Source: Chrysosporum bergii ANA360D
GTDB lineage: Bacteria; Cyanobacteriota; Cyanobacteriia; Cyanobacteriales; Nostocaceae
Direction: 5' to 3'
Assembly: GCF_029891735.1 (NCBI RefSeq)
Contig: NZ_JANQDH010000093.1
Coordinates: 18,527 to 82,526 of the forward strand
Length of the DNA: 64,000 bases
The notes beneath the pieces are model-generated. The model searched no databases and had not been told where the DNA came from. It saw nothing but the letters and a program-made list of their open reading frames with translations. Both the position numbers and the translations under genes were made by a program. Shown here one piece after another: positions 28,602 through 37,863 of this stretch (position 1 is the stretch's first letter; every line of letters starts with the position of its first letter).

Positions 28602-30422
28602 ATGGCGCTGATAGTTCAAAAATACGGTGGTACATCTGTTGGCTCAGTAGAACGTATTCAGGCTGTGGCACAGCGTGTTTACCAAACTGTTGCTGGGGGC
28701 AATTCTGTAGTTGTGGTGGTTTCGGCTATGGGCAAAACCACTGATGGACTGGTGAGAATGGCTGAGGAAATTTCTCGCCATCCTAACCGCAGGGAAATGG
28801 ATATGCTGCTTTCCACAGGGGAGCAAGTGACTATTGCTTTGGTCAGTATGGCACTGCAAGAAATCGGACAGCCGGCCATTTCCATGACTGGCGCTCAAGT
28901 AGGAATTGTTACGGAAGCTGAACATACCCGCGCCAGGATTTTACATATTGAAACAGAACGGCTAAATCATCATCTCACTCAAGGTAAAGTGGTGGTGGTA
29001 GCTGGGTTTCAAGGCATATCTAGCATGGGAGATATGGAAATTACCACTTTGGGGCGTGGCGGTTCTGATACTTCAGCAGTGGCTATAGCTGCGGCTATAG
29101 GGGCAAATTGTTGTGAAATTTATACAGATGTTCCAGGGATTTTGACTACAGATCCCCGCCTGGTTGCTGAAGCCCAGTTAATGGATGAGATTACTTGTAA
29201 TGAAATGCTGGAACTGGCAAGTTTAGGGGCAAAGGTGTTACATCCGCGGGCGGTGGAAATTGCCCGGAATTATGGTGTTCCCCTGGTGGTAAAATCTAGT
29301 TGGACTGATGACCCGGGTACTTGGGTTAAGTCTCCTCAACCCCAAGGGCGATCGCTAGTTAACTTAGAAATTGCCCGCCCTGTGGATAATGTAGAATTTG
29401 ACACAGACCAAGCTAAGGTGGCACTGTTGCGCGTACCCGATAAACCAGGGGTAGCAGCTAAATTATTTGGGGAAATATCCCGGCAAAGTGTAGACGTAGA
29501 TTTAATTATTCAATCCATACATGAAGGTAATAGTAATGATATTGCCTTTACCGTCACAGCACCAATATTAAAACGGGCTGAAGCAGTAGCAGCAGCCATC
29601 GCCCCGGCATTAAGGAGTCAATCTCAACCCAACAGTGATGAGGCTGAAGTCATAGTAGAAGAAAATATTGCTAAGGTGAGCATTGTGGGCGCAGGAATGA
29701 TTGGCCGTCCTGGGGTAGCAGCCAAAATGTTCGCCACTTTGGCCGGGGCTGGAGTCAATATCCAGATGATTTCTACCAGTGAAGTAAAAGTTAGTTGTGT
29801 GGTGGATGGGGATCAATGCCATCGGGCTGTGGCCGCACTTCGTCAGGCTTTTGAGATAGAAGAACACCAGGAACAAAAGCCATTAGCAGAAATTGTGGGT
29901 TCATCTTCCCCCATTCCCCCGGTGCGTGGTGTGGCTTTGGATGTTAAGCAAGCACGTTTGGCAATTCGTCAAGTCCCAGACCGTCCGGGAATGGCAGCAA
30001 AATTGTTTGGACTTTTAGCACAACACAACATCAGTGTTGATATGATTATTCAATCACAGCGCTGTCGAATAGTTGACGGTATTCCCAGACGAGATATAGC
30101 TTTTACAGTACCACGGCATGATGGCGAAAATACACAGCAAATACTCACTCAAGCAGCGGAAGAGTTGGGATGGGGTGAAGTTGTGTTAGATAATGCGATC
30201 GCTAAGGTAAGCATTGTTGGGGCTGGAATGGTGGGACAACCAGGTATTGCTGCCAAAATGTTTGCAGCCCTGGCCCAACACCAAATCAACATTCAAATGA
30301 TCGCCACCTCAGAAATTAAAATCAGCTGTGTTGTAGCACAGGAACAAGGTGTACAAGCTTTGCAAGTTATTCACGCAGCCTTTGAGTTGACTGGTCACGA
30401 CAAATTTGTAATGCCAGTTTAA
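28602..30422 (+). CDS. lysC: Aspartate kinase with four ACT modules
   Basis: Catalyses ATP-dependent phosphorylation of aspartate, the first step to Lys, Thr, Met and Ile. The 606-residue protein has the kinase domain with KYGGTSVGS near the N-terminus, VVVVSAMGKTTDG and TLGRGGSDTSAVA, then two ACT pairs (about 270-430 and 450-600) with the repeated sequences KVSIVGAGMIGRPGVAAKMF and KVSIVGAGMVGQPGIAAKMF, which bind allosteric amino acids. The duplicated ACT pair is the cyanobacterial form. ATG 28602 was chosen over an in-frame TTG six codons earlier. Confidence 0.95.
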   Translation: MALIVQKYGGTSVGSVERIQAVAQRVYQTVAGGNSVVVVVSAMGKTTDGLVRMAEEISRHPNRREMDMLLSTGEQVTIALVSMALQEIGQPAISMTGAQVGIVTEAEHTRARILHIETERLNHHLTQGKVVVVAGFQGISSMGDMEITTLGRGGSDTSAVAIAAAIGANCCEIYTDVPGILTTDPRLVAEAQLMDEITCNEMLELASLGAKVLHPRAVEIARNYGVPLVVKSSWTDDPGTWVKSPQPQGRSLVNLEIARPVDNVEFDTDQAKVALLRVPDKPGVAAKLFGEISRQSVDVDLIIQSIHEGNSNDIAFTVTAPILKRAEAVAAAIAPALRSQSQPNSDEAEVIVEENIAKVSIVGAGMIGRPGVAAKMFATLAGAGVNIQMISTSEVKVSCVVDGDQCHRAVAALRQAFEIEEHQEQKPLAEIVGSSSPIPPVRGVALDVKQARLAIRQVPDRPGMAAKLFGLLAQHNISVDMIIQSQRCRIVDGIPRRDIAFTVPRHDGENTQQILTQAAEELGWGEVVLDNAIAKVSIVGAGMVGQPGIAAKMFAALAQHQINIQMIATSEIKISCVVAQEQGVQALQVIHAAFELTGHDKFVMPV

Positions 30423-30466
30423 TTGTTATTGGCAATTACAAGGCAATTACAATAATGTTAATGTTG

Positions 30467-30494
30467 TAGTGCGAGCATCTTGCTCGCTACTTTT
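30467..30494 (+). terminator. Candidate terminator of lysC
   Basis: GCGAGCA and TGCTCGC (30471-30477 and 30481-30487) form a GC-rich stem with a three-base loop, extended by TAG/CTA-type pairs, followed by TACTTTT. It lies 48 bases after the lysC stop. The same palindrome type (gene-poor GCGAGCATCTTGCTCGC) is also a common dispersed repeat. Confidence 0.55.
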
Positions 30495-30522
30495 AAAAAA
30501 TGCCCCTACCGCTAATTAAAAA

Positions 30523-31170
30523 TCAATCAAACCATAACCTACAGATGGATTTAAGAATTTGCAGTAACTCAATTGCAGATTCCTGGCGAGTTATATCTAA
30601 TTTTGGCAATATTTGATAAATTGGGGGGCTACCTTGCTGTATATAAATAAATTGGTAGTCCATACCGTTAGTAGTCAAACCCCAAACGGATGTTTGATTT
30701 TCTAAACTTCTATAAGCATAACTGATTAATTGTGGTAAACCTTCCCAAGCATTAACACTGCTGTTTTTAGACTCAATTAGCAATAGCCAAAAAAGTTTAT
30801 TTCTTGTTTCTCCACCAGATTTATTAACAGCTAAAATATCCATCCGCCCTTTGATATTTGTGTTTTCATCTTCAATAGCAATTTCTGCAATATTTTCTTC
30901 TAAAGTAATCTGAATATTGGCTTGATAAAAGCCTGCTAAATTCATCAAGGGGGCAATAAAAAGAAATTTTATTTGTCCTTCTGCAATTTTACCAGCCGCG
31001 TAATAACTGCGAAATAAATCACGGATTTTCCACAGTTCTTGTTGTTCAAACTCGGTGAGGGACTCTAGAGGTAGCAATGATGTAATTGAATCATTAAACT
31101 GTTCTTTCAATTTAAAATAGCGGTTAACATCTTGTAAAGTGAGGTTTCTGGCATCTAAAGTAGTAGTCAT
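30523..31170 (-). CDS. PD-(D/E)XK nuclease-fold protein
   Basis: The 215-residue protein has a helical N-terminus and a nuclease-like core: IKGRMDILAV supplies the Asp near residue 110 and LLLIESKNS supplies the E-x-K pair near 130-133, followed by GLPQLISYAYRSL, the helix commonly found after the motif. This is the PD-(D/E)XK arrangement seen in the many cyanobacterial restriction-endonuclease-like proteins of unknown role. No methyltransferase is next to it. It starts 37 bases after the stop of an Uma2 gene on the same strand. Confidence 0.7.
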   Translation of the reverse strand: MTTTLDARNLTLQDVNRYFKLKEQFNDSITSLLPLESLTEFEQQELWKIRDLFRSYYAAGKIAEGQIKFLFIAPLMNLAGFYQANIQITLEENIAEIAIEDENTNIKGRMDILAVNKSGGETRNKLFWLLLIESKNSSVNAWEGLPQLISYAYRSLENQTSVWGLTTNGMDYQFIYIQQGSPPIYQILPKLDITRQESAIELLQILKSICRLWFD

Positions 31171-31206
31171 GGGTTTATTTTTGATGTAAAAGCTAAAGTA
31201 TACAAT

Positions 31207-31806
31207 TCACCAGATTTTTTGTAACCAGATTTTTTGTAAATTGATTACAAATCCAGGTAAAACATTTTCACCAGTTAGACTTGCAGGTAATTTTAAAACT
31301 TCTACTAACTGCTCTGGACGGTAAATTTCTACTTCCTCTTTTTTGCGGTTAATCAACCAACCTAATCGACATCCATTAGACCGATATTCATTCATTTTCT
31401 CTTGAATTTTGAGCAAATTATCAGATGGTGACATGATTTCAATCACAAAATCTGGGCATAAAGGTAAAAACTTCTCTCTTTGTTGTTTGGTCAAAGCTTG
31501 CCAACGAGATTTTTCCAACCAGGACACATCAGGAGAACGGTCAGCACCATTTGGTAAGGTGAAACCAGTAGATGAATCAAAAACTTCCCCCAGTTGAATT
31601 TGTTCATTCCATAATGCTATTTGCACAATTAAATTAACATTACATCTACCTGTTTCCCCTCCTGTTGGTGGCATGATAATTAATTCCCCCTGGGCGTTGC
31701 GTTCTAATTTTAAATCAGGGTTGTCTAGACACAATTGATAAAACTGCTCTGGTGTTAGTTTAATTAAAGAATTAAGATTTAATGTCAGAGATGTCATAAG
31801 GCTCAT
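31207..31806 (-). CDS. Uma2 family (DUF820) nuclease-fold protein
   Basis: A 199-residue Uma2/DUF820 protein: LTPEQFYQLC start, RSPDVSWLEKSRW with the catalytic-type Asp, FVIEIMSPSDNLLKIQEKM, and EYRSNGCRLGWLINRKKEEVEIYRP. The family is greatly expanded in cyanobacteria and has a PD-(D/E)XK fold; its targets are unknown. The ATG at 31806 has AGGAAGG directly upstream. The C-terminus ends LQKIWLQKIW, the result of an exact 15-base tandem duplication next to the stop codon. Confidence 0.88.
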   Translation of the reverse strand: MSLMTSLTLNLNSLIKLTPEQFYQLCLDNPDLKLERNAQGELIIMPPTGGETGRCNVNLIVQIALWNEQIQLGEVFDSSTGFTLPNGADRSPDVSWLEKSRWQALTKQQREKFLPLCPDFVIEIMSPSDNLLKIQEKMNEYRSNGCRLGWLINRKKEEVEIYRPEQLVEVLKLPASLTGENVLPGFVINLQKIWLQKIW

Positions 31807-31829
31807 ACCTTCCTAAGTATCGTTCATCC

Positions 31830-32576
31830 TCACTCTAAATCGGGTTCTACACCTAAAGCCCGTAATTGTTCAATTAATCGTTCTTTTTGTCGTCTTTCTT
31901 GTGCTGTGCGTTCTCTTTCTGCTTCTGTGGGAGTTAACACCCAATTACCACTGCTATCATACCAACGTAACCAAGGTTGGTTAATATTATAATAGTTTCC
32001 TTGCCAAACACCTAAACCTAATTCTATTTCTGGAATCCAAAACTGAGAGTCTGATAAACTAACTTCTGCATAACGACCGCCATTTAATTTAAACATTTTA
32101 AATTTGTATTGGTAACGGTCAAAAATGGCATAATAGGGAACTCTTAATATCTGTTCGTAAACTGTCCACTTGGTGGGGGGGTTGGTTACATCCCGCAAGG
32201 TTTGCCCCAGGTCTTCTTTTTCTGTTCCTGGTGAGAGCAACTCTACTATAATAAATGGACTGATGCCTTCTTGCCAAACTACGTAACTGAGGCGTAAATC
32301 TCTGTTGTCATACAGGGGAGAAACATCTAGAGCCACAAACCAGTCAGGTCTTTTGTACCATGTGGGATGATGGGGGTGATAATAAAGATTCATGTCACTA
32401 GCGGTAAATATTTTGTCGCTAGGATAAATAGGAGAGTCAAAGGTTTCGTCTAATAACCGGGGTTGTAATAAATGAAATTGATCAGGCAAACCAGGTTCCT
32501 TTGGGTCTTCACTTATCAAATCATACATGGTGGGTAAAACTTCTTGAGGAGAAGGAGGTGGATCTGTTTGATACAT
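31830..32576 (-). CDS. Uma2 family (DUF820) nuclease-fold protein, long form
   Basis: A 248-residue member of the longer Uma2 subgroup with a Pro-rich N-terminus (MYQTDPPPSPQEVLPTMYDL), YKRPDWFVALDVSPLYD, FIIVELLSPGTEKEDLGQTL and PYYAIFDRYQYKFKMFKLNGG. The C-terminal tail is an Arg/Glu-rich helix (ERERTAQERRQKERLIEQL) usual in this subgroup. ATG 32576 was chosen over a TTG 13 codons upstream. It ends 23 bases before the next Uma2 gene and is divergent from smc, 126 bases away. Function unknown. Confidence 0.87.
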   Translation of the reverse strand: MYQTDPPPSPQEVLPTMYDLISEDPKEPGLPDQFHLLQPRLLDETFDSPIYPSDKIFTASDMNLYYHPHHPTWYKRPDWFVALDVSPLYDNRDLRLSYVVWQEGISPFIIVELLSPGTEKEDLGQTLRDVTNPPTKWTVYEQILRVPYYAIFDRYQYKFKMFKLNGGRYAEVSLSDSQFWIPEIELGLGVWQGNYYNINQPWLRWYDSSGNWVLTPTEAERERTAQERRQKERLIEQLRALGVEPDLE

Positions 32577-32702
32577 GGGAAAATAATCCTGTAGAAGTCC
32601 TGCCTCTATTATCAACTCTCTATGTTCTCTGCGCCTCTGCGGTAGAATATTTTTTTGATACAGTTCTACTTAATTTAGCGTTAGCTCACTATTACAGCGC
32701 CT

Positions 32703-35700
32703 ATGGTACACGTCAAGCGCGTGGAACTTACTAATTTTAAGTCCTTTGGTGGTACTACCTCGGTCCCTCTCTTACCCGGTTTTACGGTGATCTCTGGACC
32801 TAATGGTTCTGGTAAATCTAATATTCTTGATGCACTGCTGTTTTGCTTGGGGCTGTCTAGTTCTAAGGGTATGCGAGCCGATAGATTACCAGATTTGGTG
32901 AATAATAACCAAACTTGCAAGGGACGGGGTTCTATTGAAGCCAGTGTGACGGTGACTTTTGATTTGTCTGGAGAGGTTTTACCCAAGGGAGCAGGGGCGC
33001 AGGGTAAGGAAGATGAGACAATGTCTGAGTTACCCAGTGAGTGGAGTGTGACTCGGCGTTTGCGGGTGAATCACCAGGGGGGTTATACCTCTAGTTATTA
33101 TATTAATGGTGTGGCTTGTACTTTGGCAGAGTTGCATGACCAGTTAAATAATCTCCGCATTTATCCTGAAGGGTATAATGTGGTGTTACAAGGGGATGTT
33201 ACTAGCATTATCTCTATGAATGCTAGGGAACGTCGGGAAATTATTGATGAGTTGGCTGGGGTTTCGGCTTACGATCGCAAAATTACCCAAGCGAAAAAAA
33301 CCCTAGATGAGGTGAAAGACAAGGAAGATAGTTGTAGGATTATTGAGAGAGAGTTAACCCATCAGCGCGATCGCTTGTCTCAAGACCGAGGGAAGGCGGA
33401 AAAGTATCAACGCCTCCGGACGGAGTTTTTACAAAAGCAATCTTGGCAAGGGGTTTTATCTTGGCGGGGGCTGCAAGCCCAGTTAGAAGGGTTAATTAAG
33501 ACAATTGAACAGGGAGATATCTGTGGGGTAGAATTAAGTGGTCAACTTACTACCCTGAATAAATCTATTGCTGACCAAAGTGCTGAATTAGAAGCACTCA
33601 ATGCTCATGTTAAGGCTTTGGGTGAGGATGAACTTTTGGCAGTGCAATCTACTCTAGCAACTCAAGCAGCAGAACACAAGCAACTACAACGACAACAAAC
33701 TGAGTTAACTAAAGCCATTGCAGAAAATGTGGAGCAATTAAGGCAAACTCAGCGGGAAATTGAGCAATACCAAGGTTCTATTCAGGAAATCGCGGCGGAT
33801 GAACTTGTAGCACAGCAATCTATCATTCACCGTCTGCAAGAACGAGATCAAGCCCAACAAGTTTTAGATGCTTCCCGCACCGCAGCTGCGGAAGTCGCTT
33901 CAGCTTCTGAGGCTTGGGTGCAGCAACAAACAGCTTTTAACTTTGAAATAGAATCTTTGCTGCAAACTCTGGAACCCCAGCGCACGGAACAGGCCCAACT
34001 CAGGGAACGGAATGATCAATTACAGCTGCTAATTAGGGAACAAACTCAGTTAATTGCTAGGTTAGAACCAGAATTAGCAGGCAAACAAACTGAATATACC
34101 AGCCTAGAAACTGAATTTAACGCGTCTAGTCAACCTATCCAAACTTTAGCAGAAAATCTCTCGGCTACAGAACAAGAATTACAAATCCAACAAGAAACCC
34201 AAAGGCGACTTTTACAAGAACAACGAGAAAAACAACGCCAGTTAGATAAAATCGAAGCCCAAGCCCAAGCCCAACAGGAAGTACAGGGAACCCAAGCTAG
34301 TAAAGTCATTTTACAATCGGGACTGCCGGGGCTGTGCGGTTTAGTGGTACAGTTAGCCAAAGTGGATCCACTCTATCAGTTAGCTTTAGAAATTGCTGCT
34401 GGTGGGCGTTTGGGTCATATTGTGGTGGAAGATGACAGCGTAGCTGCAGCAGGAATAGAATTACTCAAACAAAAACGGGCTGGGAGGGCGACTTTTTTAC
34501 CCTTAACAAAAATTCGTACTAGTAAGTTAGTTCAAGATGTGACGTTACGTTATGTTAACGGCTTTGTAGATTATGCTGTTAATTTAATTGAGTGCGATGG
34601 CCGTTATCAAGATGTTTTTAATTATGTCTTCGGTAACACGGTGGTATTTACCAATATCCAAGCGGCCCGGTCCAATATGGGACTATACCGCATTGTCACT
34701 TTAGATGGGGAATTGTTGGAAACTAGCGGCGCAATGACTGGGGGTAGTGTTAATCAGCGTTCAACCTTAAAATTTGCTACAGGAGATGGGGGAGAGTCTC
34801 AGGAGGTGACGGCTTTAAAAAGTCGTTTAGGGGATATTGACCGAATTATAGAACGTTGTACCGCTGCCATGGCTGCTTTATCAGCCCAAACCAAACAAGA
34901 CACCCAATTACTCACCGCAGCGAGACAAACCCGACGGGAACAACAGCTGCAATTAGAACACTTGCAAAAAGAGATTAACAATATAGTAGGGCAAATGCAC
35001 AGCACACGCTCCCAACTACAGCAAAACCAAGCCAAAATCACCACAGCCCAATGTCGGTTATCAATTTTAGACCGGGAATTACCAGGACAAGAAAAACAAT
35101 TACAACAATTAAGACAAGCTCTAGCAGAGTTAGAACAATCTCAAACCCCTAGTGAATGGCAAAAAATCCAAGTAACTATTAAAGAACAAGAGCAACAATT
35201 AAAACAAACAGAAACAGAATTAAGAAACGCCGAGGAAAAATTAACTAAGCTGCAAATTCAGCAACAGCGATCGCAAGAAAAAATCCAAGCAGCCCAAGAG
35301 AAAATTTACCAATACCATGATCAGCAAGAACGGCAACAAAATCAACTCAACGCCCTGAGCCAGCAAGAAGCAGCACTGAATAGTCAAATAAGCACCACCA
35401 AGGAGAAATTCAGTCAAATTGAACAAAATTTAGGGGCAGAGAAACAAAAACGGGACATGATAGAGGAAGAATTGCGATCGCAGCTTTTACGCCAGCAACA
35501 AATACAATGGGAAATAGAAAAACTCCAACAAAGCCAAGCAAGGCGACGGGAAGAGTTAACAACATTGCAAAACCAAATCAGAGAAGCCAGTACAGAATTA
35601 CCCGATCCTTTGCCAGAAGTACCGGATCAAGTAGATTTAGAGGAATTAGAAAAAGAACTGCGAACCCTGGGCAAACGCCTACAGTCCATGGAGCCAGTGA

Positions 35701-36296
35701 ATATGTTAGCCTTAGAAGAATATGAACGCACCCAGAACCGCCTCCAGGAACTAACGGAAAAATTGCAAACCCTAGCAGCAGAGCGTACCGAACTACTGTT
35801 ACGCATTGAAAACTTTACCACATTGCGGCAACTAGCTTTTAAAGAAGCCTTTGATGCTGTCAATCAAAACTTTCAATCTATTTTTGCCATACTTTCTGAA
35901 GGTGACGGCCACTTGCAACTGGAAAACCCCGAGGATATATTTAACAGTGGACTAAATTTAGTCGCCCATCCCAAAGGGAAACCAGTACAGCGTTTAGCCT
36001 CCATGTCTGGGGGAGAAAAATCACTCACAGCCTTGAGTTTTATCTTTGCCCTACAACGTTATCGCCCCTCGCCATTTTATGCCTTTGATGAAGTAGATAT
36101 GTTTTTAGATGGGGCAAATGTGGAAAGATTAGCTAAAATGATTAAACAACAAGCCCAACAAGCACAATTTATAGTTGTGAGTTTGCGTCGTCCAATGATA
36201 GAATCGGCCGAACGCACCATTGGTGTTACTCAAGCACGAGGGGCTTACACTCAAGTTTTGGGTATTAAATTACCATCACCCAATACATCTGCTTGA
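32703..36296 (+). CDS. smc: Chromosome segregation ATPase SMC
   Basis: SMC forms the bacterial condensin that compacts and separates chromosomes. The 1197-residue protein has the N-terminal Walker A GPNGSGKSN near residue 30, long coiled coils (about 165-515 and 665-1010) on either side of a hinge (GLPGLCGLVVQLAKVDPLYQ to ETSGAMTGGSVN, about 540-680), and the C-terminal ABC signature SMSGGEKSLTALSF near 1100 with Walker B FYAFDEVDMFLDGANV. Length is normal. The start MVHVKRVELTNFKSFGG is the classical SMC N-terminus. ScpA and ScpB are not in the window. Confidence 0.97.
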   Translation: MVHVKRVELTNFKSFGGTTSVPLLPGFTVISGPNGSGKSNILDALLFCLGLSSSKGMRADRLPDLVNNNQTCKGRGSIEASVTVTFDLSGEVLPKGAGAQGKEDETMSELPSEWSVTRRLRVNHQGGYTSSYYINGVACTLAELHDQLNNLRIYPEGYNVVLQGDVTSIISMNARERREIIDELAGVSAYDRKITQAKKTLDEVKDKEDSCRIIERELTHQRDRLSQDRGKAEKYQRLRTEFLQKQSWQGVLSWRGLQAQLEGLIKTIEQGDICGVELSGQLTTLNKSIADQSAELEALNAHVKALGEDELLAVQSTLATQAAEHKQLQRQQTELTKAIAENVEQLRQTQREIEQYQGSIQEIAADELVAQQSIIHRLQERDQAQQVLDASRTAAAEVASASEAWVQQQTAFNFEIESLLQTLEPQRTEQAQLRERNDQLQLLIREQTQLIARLEPELAGKQTEYTSLETEFNASSQPIQTLAENLSATEQELQIQQETQRRLLQEQREKQRQLDKIEAQAQAQQEVQGTQASKVILQSGLPGLCGLVVQLAKVDPLYQLALEIAAGGRLGHIVVEDDSVAAAGIELLKQKRAGRATFLPLTKIRTSKLVQDVTLRYVNGFVDYAVNLIECDGRYQDVFNYVFGNTVVFTNIQAARSNMGLYRIVTLDGELLETSGAMTGGSVNQRSTLKFATGDGGESQEVTALKSRLGDIDRIIERCTAAMAALSAQTKQDTQLLTAARQTRREQQLQLEHLQKEINNIVGQMHSTRSQLQQNQAKITTAQCRLSILDRELPGQEKQLQQLRQALAELEQSQTPSEWQKIQVTIKEQEQQLKQTETELRNAEEKLTKLQIQQQRSQEKIQAAQEKIYQYHDQQERQQNQLNALSQQEAALNSQISTTKEKFSQIEQNLGAEKQKRDMIEEELRSQLLRQQQIQWEIEKLQQSQARRREELTTLQNQIREASTELPDPLPEVPDQVDLEELEKELRTLGKRLQSMEPVNMLALEEYERTQNRLQELTEKLQTLAAERTELLLRIENFTTLRQLAFKEAFDAVNQNFQSIFAILSEGDGHLQLENPEDIFNSGLNLVAHPKGKPVQRLASMSGGEKSLTALSFIFALQRYRPSPFYAFDEVDMFLDGANVERLAKMIKQQAQQAQFIVVSLRRPMIESAERTIGVTQARGAYTQVLGIKLPSPNTSA

Positions 36297-36362
36297 GATT
36301 TTGTTAATAATAGTGTATGGATAAACAGATAAACCGGATTCGAGATCAGGACTCGGTATAGA

Positions 36363-37331
36363 ATGACCTCTGAACAGATAATTAGGCGTTCCGACATATT
36401 AAACACCCAGGTAATTACTCGCGACAACGGCAAACGACTCGGTGTCGTCAGTCAACTTTGGGTTGATATTGATCAAAGGGAGGTTGTGGCTCTTGGTTTA
36501 CGAGACAGCCTGATCTCTATTTCCAGTCTGCCACGCTATATGTACCTTAGCACCATCAACCAAATTGGTGATGTAATTCTAGTTGACAACGAAGATGCCA
36601 TCGAGGATATTGACGTTGAAACTTTAAGTAACCTGATTAACTGGGAAGTAATTACAGAAACAGGTGAAGTATTAGGCAGGGTGCGGGGCTTCAAGTTCAA
36701 TGCCGAAAGCGGTAAAATTCTTTCTATAGTTATCGCTTCTATCGGACTACCCCAAATTCCCGACCAAGTTGTTAGTACCTATGAGTTATCAGTAGATGAA
36801 ATCGTCAGCACTGGCCCTAGCAGATTAATAGTATTTGAGGGAGCAGAAGAACGAGTTAATCAGTTAACAGTTGGTTTACTAGAACGCTTAGGTATTGGTA
36901 AAGCACCGTGGGAACGAGGAGCAGAAGAAGAATATGGCTATACTCCCCGTACAGTGGCACCAGCAAATCAGCTACCCAGTGGCGTACCATTACAACCTCC
37001 TCAAGCTAAAGTTCGCGCCCCTCAACCTGTGGTAGAGGAGGAATGGACAGAAGACTACGTAGAGGAAGAAATACCACAGCGTCAAGTTATGCAGGCGCGA
37101 CAGTATGAATCAATTCAATACGAAGAAGATGAAGAGGATAACTGGAGCGAGGCCACAGGACGGGATAGATATTCAGAACCACCTAGATATGAACGCCAGC
37201 CTTACATTAACCAATACGACGACTATGACGACATAGAAGGCGACGCTTGGGATGACACACCAAAGCCAGTAAATATTCCCAAAAAAATCAAAGAAAGACA
37301 GCCAGAGTATGAAGAGGAAGGCGGATATTAA
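36363..37331 (+). CDS. PRC-barrel domain protein with acidic tail
   Basis: The 322-residue protein holds two PRC-barrel units (about 10-80 and 90-165; DNGKRLGVVSQLWVDIDQ and ETGEVLGRVRGFKFNAESG), small beta barrels related to those of RimM and photosynthetic reaction centre subunit H. The C-terminal half is disordered, rich in Glu, Asp, Tyr and Pro. It lies 66 bases after smc on the same strand. The pairing with smc is one I recognise in cyanobacteria, but the function is unknown. Confidence 0.85.
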   Translation: MTSEQIIRRSDILNTQVITRDNGKRLGVVSQLWVDIDQREVVALGLRDSLISISSLPRYMYLSTINQIGDVILVDNEDAIEDIDVETLSNLINWEVITETGEVLGRVRGFKFNAESGKILSIVIASIGLPQIPDQVVSTYELSVDEIVSTGPSRLIVFEGAEERVNQLTVGLLERLGIGKAPWERGAEEEYGYTPRTVAPANQLPSGVPLQPPQAKVRAPQPVVEEEWTEDYVEEEIPQRQVMQARQYESIQYEEDEEDNWSEATGRDRYSEPPRYERQPYINQYDDYDDIEGDAWDDTPKPVNIPKKIKERQPEYEEEGGY

Positions 37332-37382
37332 AGTAATTAATTACTCAATAATTCCTCGTTTCTAATTCGTAAATCAGGATAT

Positions 37383-37416
37383 AGATCCCCGACCTAGTTG
37401 GGGATCTGTTTGTTTA
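37383..37416 (+). terminator. Rho-independent terminator after the PRC-barrel gene
   Basis: AGATCCCC (37383-37390) pairs with GGGGATCT (37400-37407) around a nine-base loop and is followed by GTTTGTTTA. It ends the smc-side transcript. Confidence 0.75.
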
Positions 37417-37586
37417 GGGAACAGGGAACTGCGATCAAGCGGTGATAAGTGCCATGATTACTAAAATCATATTTCTCAACTCTCCATGGTGTTGTAACAC
37501 AAGCATCCTGCTTGTTTTTATTTGATTTGTTGATCAGGCGATTGGCTCCGCCAGTACCGTAGGCAATCGCATTGCTTGTGAGCTGC

Positions 37587-37627
37587 AATTCTAAATTCTA
37601 AATTCTAAATTCTAAATTCTAAATTCT
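37587..37627. repeat. Heptanucleotide repeat tract (AATTCTA, about six copies)
   Basis: Five complete copies of AATTCTA and a sixth lacking its last base run without interruption. Such short tandemly repeated heptamers are typical of filamentous cyanobacteria. Confidence 0.9.
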
Positions 37628-37820
37628 TTGTTAGCCGATATTCAAAAATCACGACAGATATGTAAACCAAATTCAGTCTGTTTCTAACCGACTTTAGCTT
37701 TCAGGCGGGGAATTCATTCCCCGACAAGCAAGATGCTTGTGTTACAGGGTAGCACCGGCTTCTAGCCGGTATTTAGACAAGCATCTTGCTTGTGTTACAG
37801 GCGCTCGCGCATTCCGTAAA

Positions 37821-37848
37821 AATTCTAAATTCTCAATTCTAAATTCTC
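37821..37848. repeat. Heptanucleotide repeat tract (AATTCTA/AATTCTC, four copies)
   Basis: Alternating AATTCTA and AATTCTC, two of each, just downstream of the minus-strand flavoprotein gene. It is the same repeat family as the tract at 37587. Confidence 0.85.
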
Positions 37849-37863
37849 AAAAGCTAGAGTAGT

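Larger units (their letters stand above)
37332..37863. other. Repeat-rich intergenic region between convergent genes
   Basis: This 530-base stretch holds a terminator, two heptanucleotide tracts, and several palindromes: CGGGGAAT/ATTCCCCG at 37706-37723, ACCGGC/GCCGGT at 37754-37770, and two copies of a GACAAGCA...TGCTTGTGTTACAG unit at 37723-37746 and 37777-37800. No gene is supported. Confidence 0.7.
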
